Assembly (NCBI RefSeq): GCF_040655075.1 | Contig: NZ_JBFAJC010000035.1 | Coordinates: forward strand, 1-64,000 | Direction of reading: 5' to 3' | Origin: Actinoallomurus sp040655075 | Lineage (GTDB): Bacteria > Actinomycetota > Actinomycetes > Streptosporangiales > Streptosporangiaceae | Length of the DNA: 64,000 nucleotides | In this document: in pieces, positions 8,385 through 17,018 of the stretch | How positions within the stretch are numbered: the first letter of the stretch is position 1 | Layout: each line of letters opens with the position of its first letter | Position numbers and translations under genes: made by a program | The notes under the pieces: model-generated | What the model saw: the letters and a program-made list of their open reading frames with translations, nothing else | What the model was told of the DNA's origin: nothing | The model's database searches: none

Positions 8385-11300
8385 ATGGAAGATGACCTTC
8401 ATCCGGCATCGGACGAGGACGCGCTGACCATTCCTCTCTCGTGGCGGCGCCGGATGTACGCGCGGCGGAGCGGCTCGCCGGGCCCGGTCGTCAAGATCGA
8501 TCCGGCCGCGGGTGCGGCCGTGCGCGAACGCGTCGACCGGATGGAGGCTTCGCAACCGCTCGCAGAGCGGGAGGGCGTCAGCCCGGACATGGCCGCGGCG
8601 ATGCGGGAGTATCTTTCCGGCGGCGCGGACCCCCTGGGCGCGGCCGTGGTCGCCGCGCTGCTGGTCCAGGACGCGTGGGACCGCGAGACCGAGGAGATCG
8701 CGGTGCGGGCGGCGGACTCCTGGGGGACCGAACACGGATTGTCCTTCGCCGCCTGCGCGTTCGCCGAGTTCAGCCAGATCCTCTGGCATTGCCCCGGGCT
8801 CAGAACCGTCGACGAGTACCCCCATGGGACCCATGGCTGCCACTCGGTCGCCTCGACGAAGGTGGCGACGGCCGGCGCGCGGCTGCGCGCTCTGCTGGCC
8901 GTCGCGGACGACCGGGAGTACCAGGAGGCGGTGGACCGGCTGGCGGGGTGCCGCCGTACCGCGTCGCAGCGGGTGGTGGTGTCCTTCCTGGTGCCCACCC
9001 GGTACGACTGGGTGGAGGAGTGCTGCGCCGCACCGCCCGACTCCGTCTACCAGAGGGACTTCTGGTGGATGTTGTACGGCTCGCTGGGTTCGCCCGGCCA
9101 GGTCGACCTGCTCGCACCGTACGGAGTCGTCCACCAGTACTCATGGGACCGGGCGCTCCTGGTCGCCATGGCGGACGGTTTGGGAGCGGCCATGACGTCG
9201 CTGCTCGTCAAGGCGTTCGACGCCGATCCCTGGCACACCGCCGGGCGGAAGCTGTTCCTGGAGATGCTGGCGGTCCTGCCGGCCGACGAGGCGTTCCAGG
9301 CGCTAATGGACCGCGTCGACCAGAAGTACGTGCAGCCCGCTTTGCTCGCGGCGGCGAGACGCTTCCCCGTACGGGCGCGGCGGTTGCTGGCGGTCTCCGC
9401 CGAGCCGAAGCTCGCCGGCCTGCGGGCCGAGTTCGTTCCGGCCGACCGGAAGGCCACTGGCCACGACGTGCTGCCGGACGCGCCGGCGGACGCCCTGCCG
9501 CGGCCGCTGGTCGACCTGCCGTGGCTGCGCACCAAACCGGCCGGACCGGCCGTCATCCAGGGACTGGAACCGCCCGCCGAGCCCCGGATGCGGTGGGAGC
9601 CGGGCGAGCGGGACCAATGGGCGAAGACCGACTCACGGCATCACGTCCTGGCCGACGACGACTGGGACCGGCAGATCGAGGACTTCCGCGCCAGGCGTGC
9701 CTGGGGGCACCGGCTCGGCGTCCTCACCTACGGCCCCGAGGAGAAGGTCCGCCCGCTGCTGGCCGACTGGCAGCCGCAACGGTGGGAGGCCGAGATATGG
9801 CTGAGGCCGGTCGTGGCCCGGTTCGGCGTCGACGCGCTTCCCGTCGCGCTGCGGATCGCGGAGGCCGATCCGGGTCTCGCTGATCGGGCGCTGCCGTTCC
9901 TGGACGCCGGTGTGGCGCGGCTGATGGCCGAGCGCCTGGCCCGGCCGAAGACCCGCAGGCTCGCGGTCGCGTGGTTCGGCCGGCACGGCCTGGACGCGGT
10001 GCCGCTGCTGGTCCCGGCCGCGGTGGGCAGGCCCGCCGGTCCGCGGCGCCAGGCGGAGGCCGCGCTGCGCCTTCTCGCCGGCCGGCACGGAGGCGAGAAG
10101 GTCGTCGACGCGGCACGCGCGCACGGCGGCGAGGCGGCCGGTGTCATCGAGGCGATGCTGGCGGTGGATCCGCTGGAGATTCTCCCCTCCCGCATACCGG
10201 TGCCGGGCGAGTGGGCCGACGTGAAGCCGCTCCCGCGGATCCGGCTCCGCGACCGCGAGGACGCGCTCCCGCTCGACGCCACCCGCAATCTGCTGACGAT
10301 GCTGGCGATGTCCACGTCCGACGAGGTCTACGCGGGCGTCGAGATCGTCAAGAAGGTGTGCGACGCCGAGTCGCTGACGGCGTTCGGGTGGGCGCTGTTC
10401 GAGCAGTGGCGGCGGAACGGCGCGCCGTCCAAGGACGGCTGGGCACTGACGCAACTGGGATGGTTCGGCGACGACGAGACCGTGCGCGCGCTGGCCCCCC
10501 TCATCCGCAAGTGGCCGGGCGAGGGCGGCCACGCCAAGGCGGTCGCCGGCCTGGACGTCCTGGCGGCGATCGGCACGGACACGGCGCTGATCAACCTGTA
10601 CGGCATCGCGCAGAAGGTCAGGTTCAAGGGCCTCAGGGAGCGGGCGCAGGAGAAGGTCGGGGAGGTCGCCGACGGGCTGGGCCTGACACCCGAACAACTC
10701 GGCGACCGGCTCGTCCCCGACTTCGGCCTGGACGCCGACGGCGGGCTCGTCCTGGACTACGGGCCGCGCCGCTTCGTCGTCGGCTTCGACGAGCGGCTCA
10801 AGCCGTACGTGACCGGCGAGGACGGCACCCGCCGCGCGTCCCTGCCCAAGCCCGGGGCCAAGGACGACCAGGAACTCGCGCCCGCCGCGTACAAGCTGTT
10901 CACCACGCTGAAGAAGGACGTGCGGGCGGTGGCCGCCGACCAGATCCGGCGGCTGGAGGCGGCGATGGTGGCGCGGCGCCGCTGGACGGCCGGGGAGTTC
11001 CGGCGCCTGTTCCTGGAGCATCCGCTGATCTGGCAGATCGCACGGCGGCTGGTGTGGATCGCCGGGGAGACCGCGTTCCGCGTCGCCGAGGACCGTACGT
11101 TCGCCGACGTCGGCGACGGCGCGGTGACGCTGCCGGACCAGGCCGGGATCGGCATCCCCCATCCCCTGGAGCTGGGCGGGACGCTCGCCGCGTGGTCGGC
11201 GGTCTTCGCCGACTACGAGATCCTGCAACCGTTCCCGCAGCTCGACCGCACGGTGCACACCCTCACCGACGCCGAACGCGCCGACCGCCGCCTGGAGAGG

Positions 11301-11624
11301 TTCCAGGGCGTCGCCGTACCGGCCGAGGCCGTGCTCGGGCTCGAACGACGCGGCTGGCGGCGCAGCATGCCCATGGACGCCGGAATTCAGGACTGCGCCT
11401 ATCGCGAGCTCCCCGGCGGCCTGTTCATCAGCATCAAGCTGAACCCCGGGATCGTGATCGGCCGCGTGGACGACAGCGGCGACCAGTTGCTGGAGGAGAT
11501 CCGGCTCGACGACCGTGCCGACGACGACTACTGGTCGACGGGGCGCGAGGGGCTGCCCTTCGGCGACCTCGACCCGATCACCACCTCGGAGCTGCTCGCC
11601 GAACTGACCGACACGACGTCCTGA
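8385..11624 (+). CDS. Large DUF4132-domain protein (MolR-like)
   Basis: A 1079-residue cytoplasmic protein. The C-terminal quarter (about residues 800-1070) matches the DUF4132 pattern, with segments such as HPLIWQIARRLVW, FQPFPQLDR-like ILQPFPQLDR and ERRGWRR. The middle is built of helical repeats rich in Leu and Ala, HEAT-like in appearance. No WGR domain or signal peptide is seen. E. coli MolR belongs to this group but its role is unclear; many actinobacterial copies are stand-alone. No partner gene is evident here. Biochemical function is unknown. Confidence 0.75.
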   Translation: MEDDLHPASDEDALTIPLSWRRRMYARRSGSPGPVVKIDPAAGAAVRERVDRMEASQPLAEREGVSPDMAAAMREYLSGGADPLGAAVVAALLVQDAWDRETEEIAVRAADSWGTEHGLSFAACAFAEFSQILWHCPGLRTVDEYPHGTHGCHSVASTKVATAGARLRALLAVADDREYQEAVDRLAGCRRTASQRVVVSFLVPTRYDWVEECCAAPPDSVYQRDFWWMLYGSLGSPGQVDLLAPYGVVHQYSWDRALLVAMADGLGAAMTSLLVKAFDADPWHTAGRKLFLEMLAVLPADEAFQALMDRVDQKYVQPALLAAARRFPVRARRLLAVSAEPKLAGLRAEFVPADRKATGHDVLPDAPADALPRPLVDLPWLRTKPAGPAVIQGLEPPAEPRMRWEPGERDQWAKTDSRHHVLADDDWDRQIEDFRARRAWGHRLGVLTYGPEEKVRPLLADWQPQRWEAEIWLRPVVARFGVDALPVALRIAEADPGLADRALPFLDAGVARLMAERLARPKTRRLAVAWFGRHGLDAVPLLVPAAVGRPAGPRRQAEAALRLLAGRHGGEKVVDAARAHGGEAAGVIEAMLAVDPLEILPSRIPVPGEWADVKPLPRIRLRDREDALPLDATRNLLTMLAMSTSDEVYAGVEIVKKVCDAESLTAFGWALFEQWRRNGAPSKDGWALTQLGWFGDDETVRALAPLIRKWPGEGGHAKAVAGLDVLAAIGTDTALINLYGIAQKVRFKGLRERAQEKVGEVADGLGLTPEQLGDRLVPDFGLDADGGLVLDYGPRRFVVGFDERLKPYVTGEDGTRRASLPKPGAKDDQELAPAAYKLFTTLKKDVRAVAADQIRRLEAAMVARRRWTAGEFRRLFLEHPLIWQIARRLVWIAGETAFRVAEDRTFADVGDGAVTLPDQAGIGIPHPLELGGTLAAWSAVFADYEILQPFPQLDRTVHTLTDAERADRRLERFQGVAVPAEAVLGLERRGWRRSMPMDAGIQDCAYRELPGGLFISIKLNPGIVIGRVDDSGDQLLEEIRLDDRADDDYWSTGREGLPFGDLDPITTSELLAELTDTTS

Positions 11625-11636
11625 CCGGCACCGGAG

Positions 11637-11801
11637 AACCCGGTCTCTCGCGTCGACCTGTGGCCGACGGCAGAGGCCGCCGAGCGGGCGGTGCACCTGT
11701 TCGGCGACGGGAGATTCGCCGTACAGACAGGCGCCGGGCATTACCCGTGGCTGGATGACCCGGCCGCCTTCGCCGCCACTCTCGACGCGTTCCTCGGGTG
11801 A
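11637..11801 (+). pseudogene. C-terminal remnant of an alpha/beta hydrolase
   Basis: An open frame without a start reads RVDLWPTAEAAERAV, then VQTGAGHYPWLDDP and ends AATLDAFLG before TGA. The GAGHYPWLDDP segment with its histidine and the following helix is the normal end of alpha/beta hydrolases. Nothing upstream in frame supplies the rest, since the DUF4132 stop is at 11622-11624. It is a decayed gene. Confidence 0.65.
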
Positions 11802-11831
11802 GGAATCGCCGGCACACCACACCGCGGCGAG

Positions 11832-12398
11832 TCAGGTGGCCATCAGCCCGCCCATCGTCAGGTCCACGAGCCGGTCGGCCTGCTCCCGGGACATCTGTTC
11901 ACCGATCCAGGCGGCGGCGTTCATCAGCGCGAAGATGTCGGCACCCGTCACGTCCTGACGGAGGACACCGGCCGCCCGGGCGTTGGCGATCAGCCGGTCC
12001 GCGATGCCGGTCATCCGGACGCACGACTCGTGCAGCTCGGAGGCCTGGTCGTCCAAGCCGTCGGCCAGCATGGTGGCGAGCCCCTGGTACGCGGCGGCGT
12101 GCTCGACGACGGCCCGGACCCACTCGATGAGCGCCTGCGCCGCCGAGGGGTGGGTGAGCAGTTCCTCGCCCCGCTCGAACAGGGCGTCGTTGCGTTCGCG
12201 CAGCAACCCGCCGATCAGGGCGCGGCGGCTGGGGAAGTGGCCGTAGAGCGTGCCGATCGCGACGCCGGCCCGCCGGGCGATGCCCTCCAGGGACGCATCC
12301 GTCCCCTTCTCCCGAAAGGCCGCGTCGGCCTCGGCCAGAAGACGGTCGTAGTTCCGCCGGGCGTCGGCGCGCGGCCGGCGCCGCCGGGGGTCGGTCAT
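11832..12398 (-). CDS. TetR-family transcriptional regulator
   Basis: A 188-residue repressor. The helix-turn-helix lies at about residues 15-60 with IARRAGVAIGTLYGHFPSRR. The C-terminal ligand domain resembles actinobacterial TetR proteins with SbtR-like tails. ATG 12398 is preceded by AAGGGGAGAA. It is divergent from the NmrA-like oxidoreductase at 12497, and two palindromes fill the shared promoter region, which supports it as local repressor of itself and that gene. Ligand is unknown. Confidence 0.88.
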   Translation of the reverse strand: MTDPRRRRPRADARRNYDRLLAEADAAFREKGTDASLEGIARRAGVAIGTLYGHFPSRRALIGGLLRERNDALFERGEELLTHPSAAQALIEWVRAVVEHAAAYQGLATMLADGLDDQASELHESCVRMTGIADRLIANARAAGVLRQDVTGADIFALMNAAAWIGEQMSREQADRLVDLTMGGLMAT

Positions 12399-12415
12399 TT
12401 CTCCCCTTGCTAATT

Positions 12416-12453
12416 CGAGGCACCCTCGACTTAACTATGTCGAGGCTGCCTCA
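12416..12453. promoter_or_regulatory. Tandem palindromic TetR operator
   Basis: CGAGGCACCCTCG (12416-12428) is a palindrome with a 3-nt centre. CGAGGCTGCCTCA (12441-12453) is the same element with one mismatch. Centres are 25 bp apart, and the two sites form a larger inverted repeat of 13-bp arms. This is the layout for two TetR dimers binding between divergent genes. Confidence 0.65.
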
Positions 12454-12496
12454 GATTATCGCCCCGGGCGCCATCGCACACCCCCAGGAGGATTAA

Positions 12497-13381
12497 ATGA
12501 TCTTGGTAACCGGCGCCACCGGCTCCATCGGCAGGCCCCTCGTGCGCCGACTTCGTCAGGACGGGGTCGCGTTCCGGGCACTGGTCCGGGACGAGGCCAA
12601 GGGCCGCGCGCTGGGCTGCGACTTCGTCGTCGGCGACTTCGACGACCCCGGCTCGATCGCCGCCGCCCTCGAAGGTGTCGACCGCCTGTTCCTCAACGGC
12701 GCCGGCGCCCAGCCGGTCGACGGGGAACAGCCGATGATCCGCCAGCAGAAGACCGCCATCGACGCGGCGAAGAAGGCCGGGGTCTCAAGGGTCGTGAAGG
12801 TGTCGGTCTGGCAGGCCCACGAAGGCGGGCGACTCGCCGAAGGCGCGCACTGGGAGATCGAGGAGTACCTGAAGGCCTCAGGACTCGGCTGGTCGCTGCT
12901 GCAGCCGAGCGGCTTCATGCAGAACTTCATCACCGGGGCGGGTTCGTTCACCGCCGACGGGAACCTGGTCGGCGCGTACGGAGAGGCCCCGGTCTCCTAC
13001 ATCGACTGCGAGGACATCGCCGCCTGCGCGGCCACCCTGCTGACCGGCCCGTACGGCAAGTACGAGACCTTCGTCCTCACCGGTCCAGAGGCCCTCACCC
13101 ACGCCGAGATCGCCGCGAAGCTCTCGGCCGCCCTGCGACGGACCGTCCGCTACGTCGACCTGCACCCGGACGACCTGGCCGCCACCCTGAAGTCCCAGGG
13201 CCTCCCGCCTGGGTTCGCCGAGGATGTCGCCACCCTCCTGAAGGAGGTGGCGACCGGCTCCCTGGCCACACCGACGTCGGCGGTCCAGGACCTCACGGGC
13301 CGTGCTCCGTCCGCGTTCGATGACTTCCTCGCCGCCAACGAGGAGACCCTGCGGGCCATCCCGGCTGCACCGGCCACCTGA
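12497..13381 (+). CDS. NmrA-like NAD(P)-binding oxidoreductase
   Basis: A 294-residue atypical SDR. The dinucleotide motif TGATGSIG is at about residues 5-12, followed by the Asp-containing segment VVGDFDDP and the NmrA-type segment VVKVSVWQAHEGG. These proteins are NAD(P)H:quinone oxidoreductase-like or redox sensors. AGGAGG stands a few bases before ATG 12497. It is divergent from a TetR regulator with tandem palindromes between, so it is probably inducible, perhaps by quinones or electrophiles; that is inference. Confidence 0.85.
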   Translation: MILVTGATGSIGRPLVRRLRQDGVAFRALVRDEAKGRALGCDFVVGDFDDPGSIAAALEGVDRLFLNGAGAQPVDGEQPMIRQQKTAIDAAKKAGVSRVVKVSVWQAHEGGRLAEGAHWEIEEYLKASGLGWSLLQPSGFMQNFITGAGSFTADGNLVGAYGEAPVSYIDCEDIAACAATLLTGPYGKYETFVLTGPEALTHAEIAAKLSAALRRTVRYVDLHPDDLAATLKSQGLPPGFAEDVATLLKEVATGSLATPTSAVQDLTGRAPSAFDDFLAANEETLRAIPAAPAT

Positions 13382-13393
13382 CGCGCACGTGCC

Positions 13394-13433
13394 CCGAGCA
13401 GCCGAGCAGCCGAGCAGCCGAGCAGCCGAGCGG
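13394..13433. repeat. Five tandem 8-bp units
   Basis: CCGAGCAG is repeated four times exactly and a fifth time as CCGAGCGG. The array lies between the NmrA gene and the methyltransferase start. Such arrays can slip; if the longer start at 13433 were used, changes would only move the 5' leader. Confidence 0.85.
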
Positions 13434-13474
13434 TGGACGTTCGGACTCGGGCGCGGAACTGCCAGGATCGGCGC

Positions 13475-14272
13475 ATGTCCCACGACCGCCGACTGCGCGC
13501 CACCTTCGACAGCGTGGCCTCCCGGTACGAACAGGCACGCCCGGACTACCCGGCCGAGCTGTACTCCGATCTGCTCGCGCTCACGGGTGTCGAGCCGCCC
13601 GCGCGGCTGCTCGAAGTCGGGTGCGGCCCGGGGAAGGCCACGCTGCCGCTGGCACGCAGAGGTTTCCACATCACGGCGATCGAGCTCGGTGACGCGCTGG
13701 CGGCGGAGGCACGGCGCCGGCTCGCCGAGTTCCCCGGCGTCTCCGTGATCACTTCGTCGTTCGAGGACTGGAGTCCGCCGGCGAGCGCCCGTTTCGACGT
13801 CGTCTACGCGGCCACCGCCTGGAAGTGGGTGGATCCGGAGGTCAGGTACGCGCAGGCCGCCGCGCTCCTCCCCCAGGGCGGCCACCTGGCCGTATGGAAT
13901 GCCGAGCACGCCTTCCCCGCCGACTTCGACCCGTTCTTCACCGAGATCCAACAGGTCTACGACGAGCTCGGCGAAGGCGACGGCTCCCCCTGGCCACCGC
14001 CACGGCCCGAGGAGCAGCCCGACCCCTTCGCCGCCGAGTTCGAGGCGTCCGGGCACTTCGCCGTCGCCGGGACACGGCGGTATCTGTGGGCTCGGCGCTA
14101 CACCGTGGAGCAGTACATCGCCCTGCTGAACACCTTCTCCGGCCATATCGCCATGGAGCCGGCCACGCGCGACCACCTCTACCGCGAGATCCGCCGCCGG
14201 CTCGCCGCCCGCCCGGACGGACGACTCACCCGCCACTGGTCGTCCGTCCTCACCGTCGGCCGACGCCTATGA
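13475..14272 (+). CDS. Class I SAM-dependent methyltransferase
   Basis: A 265-residue methyltransferase. SAM-binding motif I is LLEVGCGPGKAT (about residues 44-55) and the acidic end of strand 2 is TAIELGD. The C-terminal part, with YTVEQYIALLNTFSGH, matches a group of small-molecule methyltransferases common in actinomycetes. I prefer ATG 13475 because CAGGAT, a weak -10, lies 6 nt upstream; an in-frame start at 13433 would add 14 poorly conserved residues. Substrate is unknown. Its end overlaps the tiny cistron after the NACHT gene by a few bases. Confidence 0.85.
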   Translation: MSHDRRLRATFDSVASRYEQARPDYPAELYSDLLALTGVEPPARLLEVGCGPGKATLPLARRGFHITAIELGDALAAEARRRLAEFPGVSVITSSFEDWSPPASARFDVVYAATAWKWVDPEVRYAQAAALLPQGGHLAVWNAEHAFPADFDPFFTEIQQVYDELGEGDGSPWPPPRPEEQPDPFAAEFEASGHFAVAGTRRYLWARRYTVEQYIALLNTFSGHIAMEPATRDHLYREIRRRLAARPDGRLTRHWSSVLTVGRRL

Positions 14273-14356
14273 CCCGCCGTCGTCCTCTTCCGAATCCTCG
14301 TGAGCGCTGAGGAGCCGGTCCAGGTTCACGAGCCGGTCGCCCCGGAAACAGATCAC
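14267..14356 (-). CDS. Possible 29-residue micro-cistron after the NACHT gene
   Basis: A GTG at 14356 overlaps the NACHT stop in a GTGA arrangement and opens a 29-codon frame: basic and hydrophobic start (VICFRGDRLVNLDRLL) and a very acidic end (SAHEDSEEDDGGS) before TAG. The overlap is typical of translational coupling. It could equally be an alternative, frameshifted tail of the NACHT protein. No homology is recognised. Confidence 0.35.
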   Translation of the reverse strand: MICFRGDRLVNLDRLLSAHEDSEEDDGGS

Positions 14357-16743
14357 CCCGACGGCTCCGGACCGTCGGCCGCCGGATGGCGATGCCGGCG
14401 AACGGTCATCATGGCCGCGGCGATCCCCAGGATCCCGAGAATGACTCGCGACCCGCGGCGCATCCCGAAGTAGGAGCTCTCGATGCCGCTCGCGTATGTG
14501 TGCTGCCCGCTGCCGAGGTCGGCGGCTCGCCGCCGATGCACCTCGGCGAGCGCGTCGTCCCCGGCGAGTCTCCGCAGCGCCTCCCGCCCTCGGGGGTCGT
14601 CCAGGGTGGCCAGAACCCGTGCCGCGAGAACCCGGCTGCCACCGTAAAGGCCGACGTCGTTCGCGAGGTCCAGCAGGACCTCATGCCCGCGAGGGTCGCC
14701 GAGACCGGCGAGGTCATGAGCGGCGCTGATCGCCATGAACCCACTCGTCAGCGGGTCGAGGGCGATGGCGAAGAGGATCGCAGGGCCCTCCGGGTCACCG
14801 GTCTCTCCCAGGATCCGTGCCGCGGTGATCCGGTGATGCTGCTGCAGTCCGGGCTCCGTGGCCAGGGCGAACAGCGCATCTCCCCGACGGGCGTCACCGA
14901 TGCCCGCGAGGGTCTGCGCGGCCCGGATCCGGTCCTCCGGCTTGAGGGAGGTGTCCTTGATGAGCTCGATGAGGGTCAGACCGCCGCTCTCGTCGTGCAA
15001 TAACGCCAGGGTCCGCGCCGCCGGAATCCGCGTGGCCACCCGGAGGTCATGGTCGGTGGCGATGGCGGCGAGTGCCTCGGCCGCTCGCGGATGGCGCATC
15101 GTGGCCAGCGCCCGCGCCGCGGCGAGGCCATAGAACGCGCGACGGTGTCCCATCGCCCGCCGGTAGAGGGTCCGGGCGGCGGTCTCAACGGTCTCCGGGT
15201 CGAGAGGTGTTCCGTCCGCGTCGAGCTGCGCGATGAAGCAGGCGCCCCACACGAACGACGCACCCCTGCGCAGGGCGGTCCGCACCTTTTCGTCACCATC
15301 CGGCCGTACGAGACATTCGGCGACGAGGAACCGGGCCATGAGGCTCATGGGCGGTGCCGTGCCTCGGAGCAGCGCAAGGCGGTTGAGACGGAGGACGGTC
15401 CGGTGGGCTCGGGCACGACGGGCGGGATCGTTCGCGATGCACCGCGCGGCGAGGTATTCGCCGATCGTCGGATGGAGAAAGTCTAAATCGTCTCCGCGTT
15501 GAACGAGCAGACCCGTCTCGCGGAAGATCTCCCGCAGAATCGCGGGCCAGGCCTCGGGCCTGTCGTCCAACTCCAGCGGCCGCCAATCCGAGGTCAGGTC
15601 GGTCAAGACCTCGATGGCGGAACGGGTGTCGCCGTCGTGCCAGGCCAGCGCCAGCCGGCCGAGCAGCCCGAAACCTGTGACGAGGACCCGGGTCGCCGCC
15701 TGAGCCGTCCGGTCTCCGTAGGTTCGTCGGACGGCCTGCATCTGGGCGGTGCCTCGTGGCTCGTCGGGCGCTCCCGGATGGTGGTGTCGGCCTAACATGT
15801 CGACGAACGCGCGGTAGACGGCATGGCGTCCCGAGGGCAGCGGCCTGTCGGTGTCGCTGCTGAACAGCTGACAGAGCATGGTCGCCATGAGCGGGCTGCG
15901 AGCCAGGTCGGTGAGCCTCCCCCGCTCGAGCAGGGTGAGGAACTGATCGGTCTTCTCCTCGGGCATCGGCAGATTCACCGCGTCGAACCAGCTCCTGGCG
16001 AGTGCGGACAGTTGGTCCTCGTCCAGGGCGAGCAGGTCGAACCGCCGGACGTGCCACCCCTGCGCCGTACCGAACTCCTGCCGGGCCGGCGGCCGGGTCG
16101 CCACGATGAAGCGATAGCGCGATCCCTGCGGATCCCTGGACCGCAGCTCGGCCAGCTTCGCCAGAACGCCGGCCCGGGTCTGGGACTCGACGATCTCGTC
16201 CAGGCCGTCGAGGAGAATGAGCCAGCGACGGCCCGCCGCGGGCGGGTTCTCGAAGAAGCTCGCCGTCCAGGTGTCCTCGGCGGCGGTGCCGAGCCGGGAG
16301 CGGACACCCTGGGCGATCAGTTCGGGCCACGGACCCCGCGCCACGAGATCGGAGGCGTGCAGCAGGACAGGGGCCCAGGCTGGAGGATCGCCCGTCCGCC
16401 AGCGCCTGGTGAGCGCCACCAGGCCGGTCCGCAACAGGCTGGTCTTTCCCGAACCGGGGCCGCCGACGAGCAGCACGTCGTCGGGCAGAGCGAAGATCTC
16501 GTCGGCGGCGACCCGGCTGCCGGGAGCGGTCTCCGCGTCGGACAGGTCGTCGGTGAACTCCGGCTCGACGCCGTCGTCCCACGCCCTCGCCCGTACATGG
16601 ATCCGCGCCAGGCTCGGGCGCCCATCGATCGGGTGTCCCATCGCCACGGAGTAGGCGGTGATCTCCGCCGCCCGCTCGGCGGCCTCGAGATACGCGGTCA
16701 GCGGGTCGGAGGTGTGGGACCCGGCCGGGTCGGGTGCCGTCAC
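14353..16743 (-). CDS. NACHT-type STAND NTPase with HEAT-like repeats
   Basis: A 796-residue protein. Walker A is GGPGSGKTSLL (about residues 93-103) and Walker B LILLDGLDE (about 175-183) has the small-residue DGxDE form of NACHT domains. A helical region LARSPLMATMLCQLF and FLHPTIGEYLAARC follows as in NACHT winged-helix parts. From about residue 520 on, repeated A-A-x-x-L-A segments form HEAT-like repeats, and a hydrophobic stretch ILGILGIAAAMM near the C-terminus may anchor it in the membrane. GTG 16743 overlaps the stop of a small upstream gene. Bacterial NACHT proteins often act as phage sensors; that role here is inference, and no effector domain is fused. Confidence 0.8.
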   Translation of the reverse strand: MTAPDPAGSHTSDPLTAYLEAAERAAEITAYSVAMGHPIDGRPSLARIHVRARAWDDGVEPEFTDDLSDAETAPGSRVAADEIFALPDDVLLVGGPGSGKTSLLRTGLVALTRRWRTGDPPAWAPVLLHASDLVARGPWPELIAQGVRSRLGTAAEDTWTASFFENPPAAGRRWLILLDGLDEIVESQTRAGVLAKLAELRSRDPQGSRYRFIVATRPPARQEFGTAQGWHVRRFDLLALDEDQLSALARSWFDAVNLPMPEEKTDQFLTLLERGRLTDLARSPLMATMLCQLFSSDTDRPLPSGRHAVYRAFVDMLGRHHHPGAPDEPRGTAQMQAVRRTYGDRTAQAATRVLVTGFGLLGRLALAWHDGDTRSAIEVLTDLTSDWRPLELDDRPEAWPAILREIFRETGLLVQRGDDLDFLHPTIGEYLAARCIANDPARRARAHRTVLRLNRLALLRGTAPPMSLMARFLVAECLVRPDGDEKVRTALRRGASFVWGACFIAQLDADGTPLDPETVETAARTLYRRAMGHRRAFYGLAAARALATMRHPRAAEALAAIATDHDLRVATRIPAARTLALLHDESGGLTLIELIKDTSLKPEDRIRAAQTLAGIGDARRGDALFALATEPGLQQHHRITAARILGETGDPEGPAILFAIALDPLTSGFMAISAAHDLAGLGDPRGHEVLLDLANDVGLYGGSRVLAARVLATLDDPRGREALRRLAGDDALAEVHRRRAADLGSGQHTYASGIESSYFGMRRGSRVILGILGIAAAMMTVRRHRHPAADGPEPSG

Positions 16744-16979
16744 GGGTTCGCCCGCGGTGCGGACAACGCCTGGACGATCTGCTCCACTTCCGCCGGCGTC
16801 AGCGTCGTGTCCCGCCCGGCTCGGTCCTCGGCCGGCCACGGCATCAGCCCGTCGCCATCGCCGTCCACCCTGATCAGCACTCGCATGCTCAGCACCGCCC
16901 TGCCAGACGACCCGTCCCCGAACGCGCGCCCTTCGGCACGACGTTCAACGAACGGTACCCCGCCCCGTTTCCCCGGCAA
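16740..16979 (-). CDS. Small protein coupled upstream of the NACHT gene
   Basis: A short coding frame ending in TGA that overlaps the NACHT GTG start by four bases (GTGA). The longest form uses TTG 16979 (79 residues); ATG 16886 would give 48 residues. It contains a strand-like RVLIRVDGDGDG segment and an amphipathic TPAEVEQIVQAL helix at the end. Codon choice is strongly high-GC, supporting coding. No family is recognised. Coupling suggests that it acts with the NACHT ATPase, perhaps as an adaptor or effector-associated domain encoded separately. Confidence 0.55.
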   Translation of the reverse strand: MPGKRGGVPFVERRAEGRAFGDGSSGRAVLSMRVLIRVDGDGDGLMPWPAEDRAGRDTTLTPAEVEQIVQALSAPRANP

Positions 16980-17018
16980 CGTGACGATTCGGCGGCTTCC
17001 TCGGATGATCTTTCGTCG

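Noticed and set aside
9633..11822. Very long open frame antisense to the DUF4132 gene
   Set aside because: It is the complementary shadow of a real high-GC gene; sequence is low-complexity Arg/Gly/Asp/Val with no domain.
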